A model generated the notes under the pieces. It had not been told where the DNA came from. It worked only from the letters and a program-made list of their open reading frames with translations, and made no database searches. Of a DNA stretch of 64,000 nucleotides, positions 50,226 to 63,932 are shown one piece after another. Origin of the DNA: Pseudomonas sp. PDNC002 (lineage in GTDB: Bacteria; Pseudomonadota; Gammaproteobacteria; Pseudomonadales; Pseudomonadaceae); assembly GCF_016919445.1 (NCBI RefSeq), contig NZ_CP070356.1, positions 5,025,502 through 5,089,501 on the forward strand. Reading direction: 5' to 3'. Position 1 is the stretch's first letter; each line of letters starts with the position of its first letter. A program made the translations under genes and the position numbers.

Positions 50226-51293
50226 CTAGCGCTCGCCCTTCTCGATGCGGCGCAGGTGGCAGGTCACTTCCTCGCGGTCGTGGTACAGCTGCTTGCAGCC
50301 CACCTGCACTTTCAACCCGCGCTCGCGGAAGGACTCGTGCAAGCGGTCGAGGATGCGCCGCACCTCGGCGTAGCGCTGTTTCATCGGCAGCTTGAGGTTG
50401 ACGATGGCCTCGCGGCACAGGCCCTCGCCGATCCAGGTTTCCATCATGGCGCCGGTGCGCGCGGGCTTCTCGACGATGTCGCAGACCATCCAGTCCATGC
50501 GCTGGCGCGGGCGGAAGGCATAGCCGTCGACGCGCTGGTGCTCCACCAGCCCGGAGTACATGAGGTCTTCCGCCATCGGCCCGTTGTCCACGGCGACCAC
50601 GCGCATCTCGCGGTTGACCAGTTGCCAGGTCCAGCCGCCGGGGGACGCGCCCAGGTCCACGGCAAGCATGTCCGGGGCCAGGCGGCGGTCCCAGTCGGTG
50701 CGGGGGATGAAGTGGTGCCAGGCCTCTTCCAGCTTGAGCGTCGAGCGGCTCGGCGCCTCGCGAGGGAACTTCAGGCGCGGGATACCCATCGGCCACATCG
50801 CGCAGTTGCGCGCCTCGGCCAGGCCGATGAAAGCCTCGCGGCCAGAGCGGAAGGTCAGCAGCAGGCGCGGCAGGCTGGGGTCTTCCACCAGTTTGCCGGC
50901 CTTCACCAGCGCGGCGCGCAGGGGTTTTTCGAACTTGCGGCAGAAGGTCGAGAGCTCCTTGCCGTCATTGGTATCGAAGACTTCCAGCCAGAGGCTGCCA
51001 CATTGCGGGAAAGCGGCCAGGGCCTCGAGGATCGCGCCGATGCGATCCTGTTCCGGCAGTGCGGTAAAGCCCGCGCCGCGCGCCCACTGGCGGGGGAAGA
51101 TCAGCTCGGAGAAACGCAGCTGGCGCATCAGGCGCTCGGCGCCGTCGGCTTCCATGCAGATGAATTCGGCGTAGGCGGTCGCCGGTTTGGCCCGTGCATA
51201 ACCAGCGACGTCCAGGCGCGCGGCGTGCTCGGACAGCTCGGCGCAGACCTCGTTCTCGAAGCCCGGGCGGCAATGCAGTAACAGGGTATTCAT
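50226..51293 (-). CDS. rlmM: 23S rRNA 2'-O-ribose C2498 methyltransferase RlmM
   Basis: 355 residues from ATG 51293 with GGAGA upstream. The N-terminal THUMP-like part starts MNTLLLHCRPGFENEVCAEL, and the C-terminal RrmJ-like methyltransferase has DMLAVDLGASPGGWTWQLV (SAM motif I), VVAVDNGPMAEDLM and MDWMVCDIVEKPAR, matching RlmM (YgdE) at its usual length. It methylates the ribose of C2498 in the peptidyl transferase region of 23S rRNA. It is divergent from acnA. Confidence 0.95.
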   Translation of the reverse strand: MNTLLLHCRPGFENEVCAELSEHAARLDVAGYARAKPATAYAEFICMEADGAERLMRQLRFSELIFPRQWARGAGFTALPEQDRIGAILEALAAFPQCGSLWLEVFDTNDGKELSTFCRKFEKPLRAALVKAGKLVEDPSLPRLLLTFRSGREAFIGLAEARNCAMWPMGIPRLKFPREAPSRSTLKLEEAWHHFIPRTDWDRRLAPDMLAVDLGASPGGWTWQLVNREMRVVAVDNGPMAEDLMYSGLVEHQRVDGYAFRPRQRMDWMVCDIVEKPARTGAMMETWIGEGLCREAIVNLKLPMKQRYAEVRRILDRLHESFRERGLKVQVGCKQLYHDREEVTCHLRRIEKGER

Positions 51294-51639
51294 CGGGGTG
51301 TCTCCTCGGCCGCGCACTATAGAGGCTGCCCGCGAAGGTTTCATGCAGATTCGCAGGAATCATCCCATGGTCGGAGTCATCTGATCTGAACCAGCTTGTA
51401 GAGCGAGCGGTCCAGAACAGATGGCAAGACCCCATCGGGAGGTCTAGCTTGAGTGTTCCGGCGCACCGCGCCGGAAGACTGCCCGATGATTGCCCTGCAT
51501 GGCGAAGTTTGTCGCCAATCGTGCTTTATCTGCGATGGATCAGCTCGATTGCACGCTTTTTCGCCAAGTATCGCTAGCGCACCTGAGCATCAACCGTGCC
51601 TGACGATCACGAGCAGAATCCAAGCCTGAGGAGAATGTC
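51294..51639. other. 346-base divergent region between rlmM and acnA
   Basis: This gap must carry both promoters. The one clear element is a hairpin at 51456-51476. Further right, an AT-richer stretch (51520-51575) could hold the acnA promoter. No Fur, ANR or Vfr site was convincing by eye. Confidence 0.5.
51456..51476. other. strong hairpin in the acnA upstream region
   Basis: TTCCGGCGC and GCGCCGGAA are perfectly complementary around a 3-base loop. Another shorter pairing (AGACC with GGTCT) lies just before it. No T run follows on either strand. It could be part of a 5' leader structure or small RNA, or a degenerate REP. Confidence 0.4.
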
Positions 51640-54372
<2,733 letters not shown>

Positions 54373-54390
54373 CTGATCCAGCAAAAGGGA

Positions 54391-54425
54391 CGGCGGCCTG
54401 CAACGGGCCGCCGCTTTCCTTCTTT
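54391..54425 (+). terminator. Rho-independent terminator after acnA
   Basis: CGGCGGCC and GGCCGCCG make an 8-bp GC stem around a 7-base loop, followed by CTTTCCTTCTTT. It lies 18 bases after the acnA stop. Confidence 0.75.
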
Positions 54426-54496
54426 GGTTTCATTTCCGTGACCAATGGCAATAGGCTATCGTCAGCCACCTGACGCCACTCTTCTGACTTTTTTAT

Positions 54497-54510
54497 GTGA
54501 CGGCCATCAA
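54497..54510 (+). promoter_or_regulatory. candidate ANR box upstream of aer
   Basis: GTGAC-GGCC-ATCAA matches TTGAT-N4-ATCAA at 8 of 10 positions, with a perfect right half. It lies about 70 bases before aer. ANR control of aer is reported in P. aeruginosa, which makes the site plausible. Confidence 0.5.
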
Positions 54511-54578
54511 ATTATCGGTCCAGCGGCCGATACGCTGGACAGCCGTACCATTTTGCCTATTCCCGAGATACCAGCCTG

Positions 54579-56144
54579 ATGCGCAACAACCAGCCGATCA
54601 CCCAGCGTGAACGCACCTTCCCCGCCGAACAGAGACTGATCTCCACCACGGACGCCCGAGGCGTGATCACCTACGCCAACGACGCCTTCACCGCGATCAG
54701 CGGTTTCTCCCGTGACGAACTGATCGGTGCGCCGCACAACCTGGTGCGCCACCCGGACGTTCCACCCGCCGTGTTCGCACATATGTGGACGACGCTGAAG
54801 AAGGGCCGCCCGTGGATGGGCATCGTCAAGAATCGCAGCAAGAACGGCGACCACTACTGGGTCAGCGCCTACGTCACGCCCATCTACGAGCGCAACGAAA
54901 TCGTCGGCTACGAGTCGGTACGGGTGAAGCCCAGCGCCGAGCAGGTTCGTCGTGCGGAAGCACTGTACACGCGGATCAACGCCGGCAAGCCCGCCATCCC
55001 CGCCCGTGATCGCTGGCTGCCGGTGCTGCTGGACTGGCTGCCGTTCATCCTGACCGGCCAGATCGCCTTCCTGATCGGCGCCTGGCTGAATTCCCATTGG
55101 GGCTTCCTGCTGGCCGCCCTGCTTTCCATCCCGCTCGGCCTTGCCGGCCTGAGCTGGCAGCAACGCGGGCTCAAGCGCCTGTTGCGCCTGGCCGAGCAAA
55201 CCACCTCCGACCCGCTGATCGCGCAGATGTACACCGACAGCCGTGGCGCCCAGGCACGCCTGGAAATGTCGATTCTCAGCCAGGAAGCACGGTTGAAGAC
55301 CTGCCTGACGCGCCTGCAGGACACCGCCGAAACGCTCACCGGCCAGGCCCGTGAAGCCGACTCCCTGGCGCACCACAGCTCCGCCGGCCTGGATCGCCAA
55401 CGCCAGGAGACCGAGCAGGTCGCCACCGCCGTCAACCAGATGGCCGCCACCACCCAGGAAGTGGCCGACAACGTGCAGCGCACCGCCGACGCCACCCGCC
55501 AGGCCAACGAGCTGACCACCGAGGGCCGGCAAATCGCCGCCGAGACGCGCGAGGCCATGCAGCGACTGTCCAGCTCCGTTGGCGAGACCGGCGAAGCGGT
55601 CAGTCAGCTGGCTCGCGACAGCGAGCAGATCGGCGGCGTGGTCGACGTGATCAAGGGCATCGCCGACCAGACCAACCTGTTGGCGCTCAACGCCGCCATC
55701 GAAGCGGCGCGCGCCGGCGAGATGGGCCGCGGCTTCGCCGTGGTGGCCGATGAAGTCCGCTCGCTGGCCCAGCGCACCGCCGAGTCCACCGGGCAGATTC
55801 ACCAGTTGATCGCCAACCTGCAGAACACCGCTACCGAAGCCGTGCGCGCCATGGAGTCCGGCCGCCGTCAGGCCGACGAGGGCGTGGACCGGGTACTGCA
55901 GGCGGACAACGCCCTGGTGGGCATCAGCGACGCGGTGGCCAACATCACCGAGATGACCACCCAGATCGCCGCCGCCGCGGAAGAGCAGAGCGCCGTGGCC
56001 GAGGAGATCAATCGCAACATCAGCACCATCGCCAATCTGGCCGACCAGACCTCCGGCGAAGCCCAGCGCACCGCGCTACTCAGCGAAGAGCTGACGCAGA
56101 CCGCGCAGCGCCAGTATTCGCTGGTGGAGCGGTTCAACCGCTGA
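54579..56144 (+). CDS. aer: aerotaxis receptor Aer (PAS-MCP)
   Basis: 521 residues. The N-terminal PAS domain ([84 protein letters not shown]) is the FAD-binding Aer type. A hydrophobic hairpin near 145-185 anchors it in the membrane without a large periplasmic domain. The C-terminal signalling domain includes the MCP hairpin tip ([43 protein letters not shown]), which couples to CheA/CheW. It senses redox or oxygen state and drives aerotaxis, next to the oxidase genes. PAO1 PA1561 is the positional match. Confidence 0.95.
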   Translation: MRNNQPITQRERTFPAEQRLISTTDARGVITYANDAFTAISGFSRDELIGAPHNLVRHPDVPPAVFAHMWTTLKKGRPWMGIVKNRSKNGDHYWVSAYVTPIYERNEIVGYESVRVKPSAEQVRRAEALYTRINAGKPAIPARDRWLPVLLDWLPFILTGQIAFLIGAWLNSHWGFLLAALLSIPLGLAGLSWQQRGLKRLLRLAEQTTSDPLIAQMYTDSRGAQARLEMSILSQEARLKTCLTRLQDTAETLTGQAREADSLAHHSSAGLDRQRQETEQVATAVNQMAATTQEVADNVQRTADATRQANELTTEGRQIAAETREAMQRLSSSVGETGEAVSQLARDSEQIGGVVDVIKGIADQTNLLALNAAIEAARAGEMGRGFAVVADEVRSLAQRTAESTGQIHQLIANLQNTATEAVRAMESGRRQADEGVDRVLQADNALVGISDAVANITEMTTQIAAAAEEQSAVAEEINRNISTIANLADQTSGEAQRTALLSEELTQTAQRQYSLVERFNR

Positions 56145-56157
56145 GGCCAGGCAACGC

Positions 56158-56234
56158 GTAGGGCGCATAACGCGCCAGCGTTATCCGCCGTGACCTGAAA
56201 CGGCGGATAACCCGTCCCGGGTTATTCGCCCTAC
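56158..56234. repeat. large inverted repeat (GTAGGGCG family)
   Basis: Left GTAGGGCGCATAAC and GTTATCCGCCG are mirrored by CGGCGGATAAC and GTTATTCGCCCTAC on the right around TGACCTGAAA. This makes a ~77-base cruciform-like REP element after aer. Part of the motif (GTAGGGCG) recurs at 41293. Confidence 0.7.
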
Positions 56235-56302
56235 GGCCCTCTAGGGGCACACCATGCACGCGATCGCAGGCATCGCCCGCTCCCACAGGGAGCGCCGTGC
56301 GA

Positions 56303-57475
56303 TTACTTGAAGTCCCACTGCATCTGAGCCGGGATGCTCACATCCCGCGATGAGTGCACGCAGACGTCCACGTAATCGGTGAAGCGTGGCGGCGCGGCGA
56401 TGCCTTCGTCGAGCAGGCGCTGGTTGTCGAACAGGTAGTTGAGGTCGGCAAAGCCGCTATACAGACGCAGCGCGCGCAGCACCAGCCGCGGGTTGGCCTT
56501 GCCGATGCGGCTTTCGAAGCTGCCCGCCAGTTCGCGCAGGTCATCCGAGCTGACCTTGCGGTAACGCTTGCCCACCGGCGCTTCGCCGCGGGCATCGGCG
56601 TAGGCCTGGTCGATCTCGCCAAAGGTGCAGGCCGAACCATGGCCGGCGGAGATGTGGTAGAGGCCGTGGTTCAGGGTGGGCTTGAGTGCCAGGGCGACCA
56701 GCGCCTCGGCGCAGTAGTCCACCGGAATCACATCGATCTGCTCGTCCAGTCCGCAGGTAAAGCTCTCCAGGGCGAAGCCCATGCGGAATACCCAGAAGAT
56801 GCTGCCCGAGGCGCGGCAACCCAGCTCACGATGGCCGACCACGATGGAGGGGCGTGCCACCACCAGCGGCAGGTTCGGCAACTCTTCGCGCATGCGCCGC
56901 TCGATCTCGGCCTTGGAGGCGGTGTAGTCCACCAGTTGCTCTTCGCTGTCCGGGAAATCCCAGGACTCGCGCACCGGCGACTCGCGCTGCGGCCCGCAGC
57001 ACATGGCCGTACCGACATGCAGGAAGCGCTTGAGGTTGCGCGACTGGCTGAGCAGGCGGGCGAAGGCGAAGGTGCCTTCGACGTTCACTGGCCAGATGCT
57101 CGGGTTCTTCGAGAACGAGGCGACAGCTGCGCAGTTGATCACCTGCTCCACGCGCATAAGGCGTGCGCGCTCGCCTTGCATCCAGGCGGTATCGAGCAGG
57201 TCGCCACACAGGATCTGGCTTTCCAGCAGGACGTCCAGGTCGCACTCCGGCACGCAGTGCAGGCGCAGGTTGTCACGCAGGCGCTCCAGCCCCTGGGTGG
57301 GCGACTCGGCACGTACGAGGAACAGCAAGGCCGAGGTATGTCCCTCGGCGATCAGGTTGGCGGCGACCGCGCCGCCGAGGAAGCCGGTGGCGCCCGTCAG
57401 CAACAGGCTGTGCGCGGCGCCGGAGGTGAATCGGGTGGTTGGGGTGGCAATGCGTTCAGCGTAATCGGGGGTCAT
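56303..57475 (-). CDS. NAD(P)-dependent thioester-reductase-like SDR
   Basis: 390 residues. It is an extended SDR with GATGFLGGAVAANLIAEG (Rossmann glycine motif at the N-terminus) and family blocks of the NAD_binding_4 (male-sterility/thioester reductase) type: LFLVRAESPTQGLERLRDNLRLH, VEQVINCAAVASFSKNPSIWPVNVEGT, LVDYTASKAEIERRMREE (catalytic YxxxK), and LVVARPSIVVGH. There is no carrier-protein or adenylation domain. It may reduce an acyl thioester or modify a nucleotide-sugar-like substrate. The neighbours (aer, an alpha/beta hydrolase) do not define a pathway. Confidence 0.82.
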   Translation of the reverse strand: MTPDYAERIATPTTRFTSGAAHSLLLTGATGFLGGAVAANLIAEGHTSALLFLVRAESPTQGLERLRDNLRLHCVPECDLDVLLESQILCGDLLDTAWMQGERARLMRVEQVINCAAVASFSKNPSIWPVNVEGTFAFARLLSQSRNLKRFLHVGTAMCCGPQRESPVRESWDFPDSEEQLVDYTASKAEIERRMREELPNLPLVVARPSIVVGHRELGCRASGSIFWVFRMGFALESFTCGLDEQIDVIPVDYCAEALVALALKPTLNHGLYHISAGHGSACTFGEIDQAYADARGEAPVGKRYRKVSSDDLRELAGSFESRIGKANPRLVLRALRLYSGFADLNYLFDNQRLLDEGIAAPPRFTDYVDVCVHSSRDVSIPAQMQWDFK

Positions 57476-57562
57476 GGCAGCCTTCGGCCTGTCCTCTGGA
57501 ATCGGGGCGCCGGTCTCGGGGACCGGCGCGGCGAGGATAGGAAGGCTTGCCTTAAGGCGCGG

Positions 57563-58261
57563 TTATGGAGCGAGAAACGCCGCGATCCTCGCGGCGGCAC
57601 TGTCCAGATGCTGCGCGTGGGTCAGCCCGGAGGACTTGAGCGGCTTGAGATCATGGTCGGCGGCCGCCAGCCAATGCAGCTGGATGGCCGGCGACAGCGC
57701 GTAGCCCTTGACCGTGGGGCGGTCGCCCAGCGCATCGCGTTCGCCCTGGATGATCAGGGTCGGCGTCTTGAGTTCGGCGAGATGCGCGACACGGGGTTTC
57801 TCCGGCTTGCCAGCGGCATAGAACGGATAGCCGAGGCAGACCAGGGCGTCGACGCCCAGTTCGTCCGCCAGCAGGCTCGCCATGCGCCCTCCCATGGACT
57901 TGCCGCCGATGGCCAGCTTGCCGGGCACCTCGGCGCGCACCTGCGCGTAGACCTGCCGCCAGCACTCCAGCAACTGCTTCTGCGGATTCGGCGGCCGCCG
58001 CCGGCCATCCTCCCGCCGCATCGCCATGTAGGGGAACTCGAATCGCAGCACGGCGATGCCGCACGCGGCCAGGCGCGCGGCGATGTCATCCATGAACGGG
58101 CTATCCATCGGCGCGCCGGCGCCATGGGCCAGGATCAGCGTCGCCGACAGCTCGCCCGCGGGCCGGTTCCGCAGCAGCGACAAAGCGCCGCACGAGACCG
58201 GCCGAGAGGTCTCAGGTGGCAATTGATCCGTATCAATATGCTTCGAAGGGCCTTTATCCAT
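57563..58261 (-). CDS. alpha/beta-hydrolase (KANL3/Tex30-like)
   Basis: 232 residues with ATG 58261. Features are LILAHGAGAPMDSPFMDDIAARLAACGIAVLRFEFPYM, the nucleophile elbow GGKSMGGRMASLLADE, LGYPFYAAGKPEK, a TPTLIIQGERDALG Asp block and a DHDLKPLKSSG His. This is the COG3571-type cytosolic hydrolase family of unknown substrate. The first ~20 codons overlap the ANR box of the divergent cco operon (58223-58236). Either the coding start is further in, or the two really share sequence. PAO1 PA1558 is the probable equivalent. Confidence 0.8.
   Translation of the reverse strand: MDKGPSKHIDTDQLPPETSRPVSCGALSLLRNRPAGELSATLILAHGAGAPMDSPFMDDIAARLAACGIAVLRFEFPYMAMRREDGRRRPPNPQKQLLECWRQVYAQVRAEVPGKLAIGGKSMGGRMASLLADELGVDALVCLGYPFYAAGKPEKPRVAHLAELKTPTLIIQGERDALGDRPTVKGYALSPAIQLHWLAAADHDLKPLKSSGLTHAQHLDSAAARIAAFLAP
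58223..58260 (+). promoter_or_regulatory. perfect ANR/FNR box and class-II promoter of the first cbb3 operon
   Basis: TTGATCCGTATCAA (58223-58236) is a perfect TTGAT-N4-ATCAA. A TATCCA -10-like hexamer at 58255-58260 places the likely transcript start near 58270, so the box centre would be at about -41, the class-II position. It predicts oxygen-limited induction of ccoN at 58375. Confidence 0.8.
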
Positions 58262-58374
58262 CCTTCACTCCGCTAATTCCGAATTAGTACCTATCCCAAG
58301 GGGGAGGGGCGGCGTAAGCCGTAAAAAACCTGCCGGGATGGGCATAGCCCATAACCGTGGATGGAAGCCCATAA

Positions 58375-59799
58375 ATGAGCACAACCAATCAGACCGCTTA
58401 TAACTATAAGGTGGTCCGCCAATTCGCCATTATGACAGTGGTGTGGGGGATCGTCGGCATGGCCGTCGGTGTCCTGATCGCCGCTCAACTGGTGTGGCCG
58501 GACCTTAACCTCGGCTTACCGTGGACGAGCTTCGGGCGCCTGCGTCCGCTGCATACCAATGCGGTGATCTTCGCCTTCGGCGGCTGCGCACTGTTCGCCA
58601 CCAGCTACTACTCGGTGCAGCGCACCTGCCAGACCCGCCTGTTCGCAGGTCCGCTCGCTTCCTTCACCTTCTGGGGTTGGCAGCTGGTGATCCTGTTGGC
58701 CGCCATCACCCTGCCGCTGGGCATGACCTCCTCCAAGGAGTACGCCGAGCTGGAATGGCCGATCGACATCCTGATCACCATCGTCTGGGTTTCCTACGCC
58801 ATCGTCTTCTTCGGCACGCTGATGAAGCGCAAGACCAAGCACATCTACGTGGGCAACTGGTTCTTCGGCGGCTTCATCCTGACCGTGGCGATCCTGCACG
58901 TGGTCAACAACCTGGAAATCCCGGTCAGCCTGACCAAGTCCTACTCCCTGTACTCGGGCGCCACTGACGCCATGATCCAGTGGTGGTACGGCCACAACGC
59001 CGTGGGCTTCTTCCTGACCGCCGGCTTCCTGGGGATGATGTACTACTTCGTACCCAAGCAGGCCGAGCGTCCGGTCTACTCCTATCGCCTGTCCATCGTG
59101 CACTTCTGGGCGCTGATCGCCGTCTACATCTGGGCCGGTCCGCACCACCTGCACTACACCGCGCTGCCGGACTGGGCTCAGTCCCTGGGCATGGTGATGT
59201 CCCTGATCCTGCTGGCGCCGAGCTGGGGTGGCATGATCAACGGCATGATGACCCTCTCCGGCGCCTGGCATAAGCTGCGCACCGACCCGATCCTGCGCTT
59301 CCTGGTGGTCTCCCTCGCCTTCTACGGCATGTCCACCTTCGAAGGCCCGATGATGGCCATCAAGACCGTCAACGCCCTCTCCCACTACACCGACTGGACC
59401 ATCGGCCATGTACACGCTGGCGCCCTGGGCTGGGTTGCCATGGTGTCCATCGGTTCGCTGTACCACATGATTCCGAAGGTCTTCGGCCGCGAGCAGATGC
59501 ACAGCGTGGGCCTGATCAACACCCACTTCTGGCTGGCCACTATCGGCACCGTTCTCTACATCGCCTCGATGTGGGTCAACGGCATCACCCAGGGCCTGAT
59601 GTGGCGTGCAGTCAACTCCGACGGCACCCTCACCTATTCCTTCGTCGAAGCGCTGGCCGCCGGCCACCCGGGCTTCATCGTGCGGATGATCGGTGGCGCC
59701 ATCTTCCTGCTGGGCATGCTGGTCATGGCCTACAACGTCTGGCGCACCGTAGCAGCCGCCAAGCCGGCTGAAATGCAAGCCGCGGCGCAGATGGCCTGA
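58375..59799 (+). CDS. ccoN2: cbb3-type cytochrome c oxidase subunit I (first cluster, PAO1 ccoN2-like)
   Basis: 474 residues, about twelve transmembrane helices. Haem and CuB ligands lie in [44 protein letters not shown] and [14 protein letters not shown]. It is the catalytic subunit that reduces O2 to water and pumps protons in the high-affinity cbb3 oxidase. Leading residues [32 protein letters not shown] differ from those of the second copy. The number 2 follows from position next to the hydrolase and from the ANR box, as in PAO1. Part of the 3' half is almost identical in DNA to the second copy. Confidence 0.94.
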   Translation: MSTTNQTAYNYKVVRQFAIMTVVWGIVGMAVGVLIAAQLVWPDLNLGLPWTSFGRLRPLHTNAVIFAFGGCALFATSYYSVQRTCQTRLFAGPLASFTFWGWQLVILLAAITLPLGMTSSKEYAELEWPIDILITIVWVSYAIVFFGTLMKRKTKHIYVGNWFFGGFILTVAILHVVNNLEIPVSLTKSYSLYSGATDAMIQWWYGHNAVGFFLTAGFLGMMYYFVPKQAERPVYSYRLSIVHFWALIAVYIWAGPHHLHYTALPDWAQSLGMVMSLILLAPSWGGMINGMMTLSGAWHKLRTDPILRFLVVSLAFYGMSTFEGPMMAIKTVNALSHYTDWTIGHVHAGALGWVAMVSIGSLYHMIPKVFGREQMHSVGLINTHFWLATIGTVLYIASMWVNGITQGLMWRAVNSDGTLTYSFVEALAAGHPGFIVRMIGGAIFLLGMLVMAYNVWRTVAAAKPAEMQAAAQMA

Positions 59800-59809
59800 G
59801 GAGTCCGAC

Positions 59810-60418
59810 ATGAAACACGAAGTACTCGAGAAAAACGTCGGCCTGCTGGCCCTGTGCATGGCCGTCGCCGTGAGCATCGGCGGCCTGACCCAGATCGTCC
59901 CGCTGTTCTTCCAGGACGTGACCAACACCCCGGTGGAAGGCATGAAGCCCTACACCGCCCTGCAACTGGAAGGCCGTGACGTCTATATCCGCGAAGGCTG
60001 CGTGGGCTGCCACTCGCAGATGATCCGTCCGTTCCGCGCCGAGACCGAGCGCTACGGCCACTACTCCGTCGCCGGCGAAAGCGTCTGGGACCACCCGTTC
60101 CTGTGGGGCTCCAAGCGTACCGGCCCGGACCTGGCCCGCGTCGGCGGCCGCTACTCCGACGACTGGCACCGCGCGCACCTCTACAACCCGCGCAACGTGG
60201 TCCCGGAGTCGAAGATGCCCGCCTACCCCTGGCTGGTCGAGAACAAGCTCGACGGCAAGGACACGGCGAAAAAACTGGAAGTGATGCGTGTCATGGGCGT
60301 GCCCTACACGGACGACGACATCGCTGGCGCCAGCGACGCCGTCAAAGGGAAGACCGAAATGGACGCCGTAGTCGCGTACCTGCAGGTCCTCGGCACCTCC
60401 ATCAAGAACAAGCGGTGA
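59810..60418 (+). CDS. ccoO2: cbb3-type cytochrome c oxidase subunit II, monohaem cytochrome c
   Basis: 202 residues. One N-terminal membrane anchor ([26 protein letters not shown]) is followed by a periplasmic domain with one haem c motif, GCVGCHSQM (C64, C67, H68), and a later Met in [12 protein letters not shown]. It transfers electrons from CcoP to CcoN. It begins 10 bases after ccoN and is followed 4 bases later by ccoQ. Confidence 0.95.
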   Translation: MKHEVLEKNVGLLALCMAVAVSIGGLTQIVPLFFQDVTNTPVEGMKPYTALQLEGRDVYIREGCVGCHSQMIRPFRAETERYGHYSVAGESVWDHPFLWGSKRTGPDLARVGGRYSDDWHRAHLYNPRNVVPESKMPAYPWLVENKLDGKDTAKKLEVMRVMGVPYTDDDIAGASDAVKGKTEMDAVVAYLQVLGTSIKNKR

Positions 60419-60422
60419 CAGC

Positions 60423-60614
60423 ATGGATATCGGGACCATTCGCGGCCTCGGCACCGTCATCGTGATGGTTGCCTTCGTCGGCGTACTGCTCTGGGCTTAC
60501 GGCGGCAAACGCAAGGAGCGCTTCGACGAAGACGCGCTGCTGCCCTTCGCGGATGACCCGGTAGCCAAGCGGCACGCTGAGCAAGAGCAAGCTTCTAGGA
60601 GCAACAACGCATGA
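60423..60614 (+). CDS. ccoQ2: cbb3-type cytochrome c oxidase subunit CcoQ
   Basis: 63 residues with one transmembrane helix ([20 protein letters not shown]) then a charged cytosolic tail ([14 protein letters not shown]), the usual CcoQ form. It stabilises the oxidase complex. Its stop overlaps the ccoP start (ATGA). Confidence 0.92.
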   Translation: MDIGTIRGLGTVIVMVAFVGVLLWAYGGKRKERFDEDALLPFADDPVAKRHAEQEQASRSNNA

Positions 60615-61534
60615 CTACCTTCTGGAGTCTGTACATCACCGTTTTAACAGTCGGCTCGCTGATCGCCCTGCTGTGGCTGGTCTTTGCCACCCGCAGCGGG
60701 CAGTCCTCGAACACCACCGACCAGACCATGGGCCACGCCTTCGACGGCATCGAGGAATACGACAACCCGCTGCCCAAATGGTGGTTCCTGCTGTTCGTCG
60801 GCACCATCGTGTTCGCCGCCGGCTACCTGGTGCTCTACCCGGGCCTGGGCAACTGGAAAGGCATCCTGCCGGGCTATGACGGCGGCTGGACCCAGGACAA
60901 GCAGTGGGAGCGCGAAGAAGCGCTGGCCAAGGAAAAATATGGCCCGATCTTCGCCAAATACGCCGCTATGCCGGTGGAAGAAGTCGCGAAAGACCCGCAA
61001 GCCATCAAAATGGGCGAGCGCCTGTTCGCCACCTATTGCTCCATCTGCCACGGCTCGGACGCCAAGGGCGCCCAGGGCTTCCCGAACCTGACCGACAGCG
61101 ACTGGCGCTGGGGCGGCACTGCCCAGGACATCCAGACCACCATCCTCGGTGGTCGCCATGCCGCCATGCCGGCCTGGGGCGAAGTGCTGGGCGACAAGGG
61201 CGTGCAGGACGTGGCTGCCTTCGTCACCGCCAACCTGGACGGCCGCAAGCTGCCCGAAGGCGTGACCGCGGACAACGTCGACAACGGTAGCAAGCTGTTC
61301 GCTACCACCTGCGTCGCCTGCCACGGTCCGGAAGGCAAGGGCAACCCGATGATGGGCGCACCTGACCTGACCCATCCGGGCGCGTTCATCTACGGTTCGA
61401 GCTACGCGCAACTGCAGCAGACCATCCGCCACGGCCGCCAGGGCCAGATGCCGGCGCAGGAGCAATATCTGGGCAAGGACAAAGTGCACATTCTGGCCGC
61501 CTACATCTACAACATCTCCGGCCAGGCGAAGTAA
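60611..61534 (+). CDS. ccoP2: cbb3-type cytochrome c oxidase subunit III, dihaem cytochrome c
   Basis: 307 residues. N-terminal membrane helices ([22 protein letters not shown] and [28 protein letters not shown]) lead to two cytochrome c domains: YCSICHG (C143, C146, H147) and TCVACHG (C234, C237, H238). It accepts electrons from soluble cytochromes and passes them to CcoO. It ends the first operon, and a terminator hairpin follows. Confidence 0.95.
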   Translation: MTTFWSLYITVLTVGSLIALLWLVFATRSGQSSNTTDQTMGHAFDGIEEYDNPLPKWWFLLFVGTIVFAAGYLVLYPGLGNWKGILPGYDGGWTQDKQWEREEALAKEKYGPIFAKYAAMPVEEVAKDPQAIKMGERLFATYCSICHGSDAKGAQGFPNLTDSDWRWGGTAQDIQTTILGGRHAAMPAWGEVLGDKGVQDVAAFVTANLDGRKLPEGVTADNVDNGSKLFATTCVACHGPEGKGNPMMGAPDLTHPGAFIYGSSYAQLQQTIRHGRQGQMPAQEQYLGKDKVHILAAYIYNISGQAK

Positions 61535-61549
61535 ACTTCCCGCCTCCGA

Positions 61550-61582
61550 CTCGCGCCCGTCAAAAACGGGCACGAGTTTCTT
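61550..61582 (+). terminator. Rho-independent terminator after the first ccoP
   Basis: CTCGCGCCCGT pairs with ACGGGCACGAG (one mismatch) around a 5-base loop, followed by TTTCTT. It lies 15 bases after the ccoP stop. Confidence 0.75.
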
Positions 61583-61696
61583 CCCTCCGCAATATCGCGA
61601 CGAAGTGTCGCACCCTCTCTATCTCCTTTCTTCACACCCTTCCCGTTCGCGTCTAAGCTGGTTTCCATTCGCAAACCTGCAATATGACTAACCTGA

Positions 61697-63318
<1,622 letters not shown>

Positions 63319-63319
<1 letters not shown>

Positions 63320-63927
63320 TGAAGCACGAAGTAGTCGAGAAGAACATCGGCCTTCTGGCCTTCTTCATGGTCATTGCGGTGAGCATCGGCGGTCTGACCC
63401 AGATCGTTCCGCTGTTCTTCCAGGACGTGACCAACAAGCCGGTCGAAGGCATGAAGCCGCGCACTGCGCTGGAGCTGGAAGGTCGTGACATCTACATCCG
63501 CGAAGGCTGCGTGGGCTGCCACTCGCAGATGGTCCGTCCGTTCCGCGCCGAGACCGAGCGCTACGGCCATTACTCCGTCGCCGGCGAAAGCGTCTGGGAC
63601 CACCCGTTCCTGTGGGGTTCCAAGCGTACCGGTCCGGACCTGGCCCGCGTCGGCGGCCGCTACTCCGACGACTGGCACCGCGCGCACCTGTACAACCCGC
63701 GCAACGTAGTGCCGGAATCGAAGATGCCCTCCTACCCCTGGCTGGTGGAGAACAAGCTCGACGGCAAGGACACGGCGAAGAAAATGGAAGCCCTGCGTAC
63801 GCTGGGCGTGCCTTACACCGACGAAGACATCGCCGGTGCCCGTGATGCCGTCAAAGGCAAGACCGAGATGGACGCTGTCGTCGCCTACCTGCAAGGCCTC
63901 GGCACCATCATCAAGAGCAAACGGTGA
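63319..63927 (+). CDS. ccoO1: cbb3-type cytochrome c oxidase subunit II (second cluster)
   Basis: 202 residues, the same length as the first copy. Membrane anchor [26 protein letters not shown], haem c motif [10 protein letters not shown], Met ligand region [12 protein letters not shown]. It is translationally coupled to ccoN by a TGATG overlap. The nucleotide sequence around the haem motif is nearly identical to the first ccoO, with changes mostly at third positions. Confidence 0.95.
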
Positions 63928-63932
63928 CAGTG

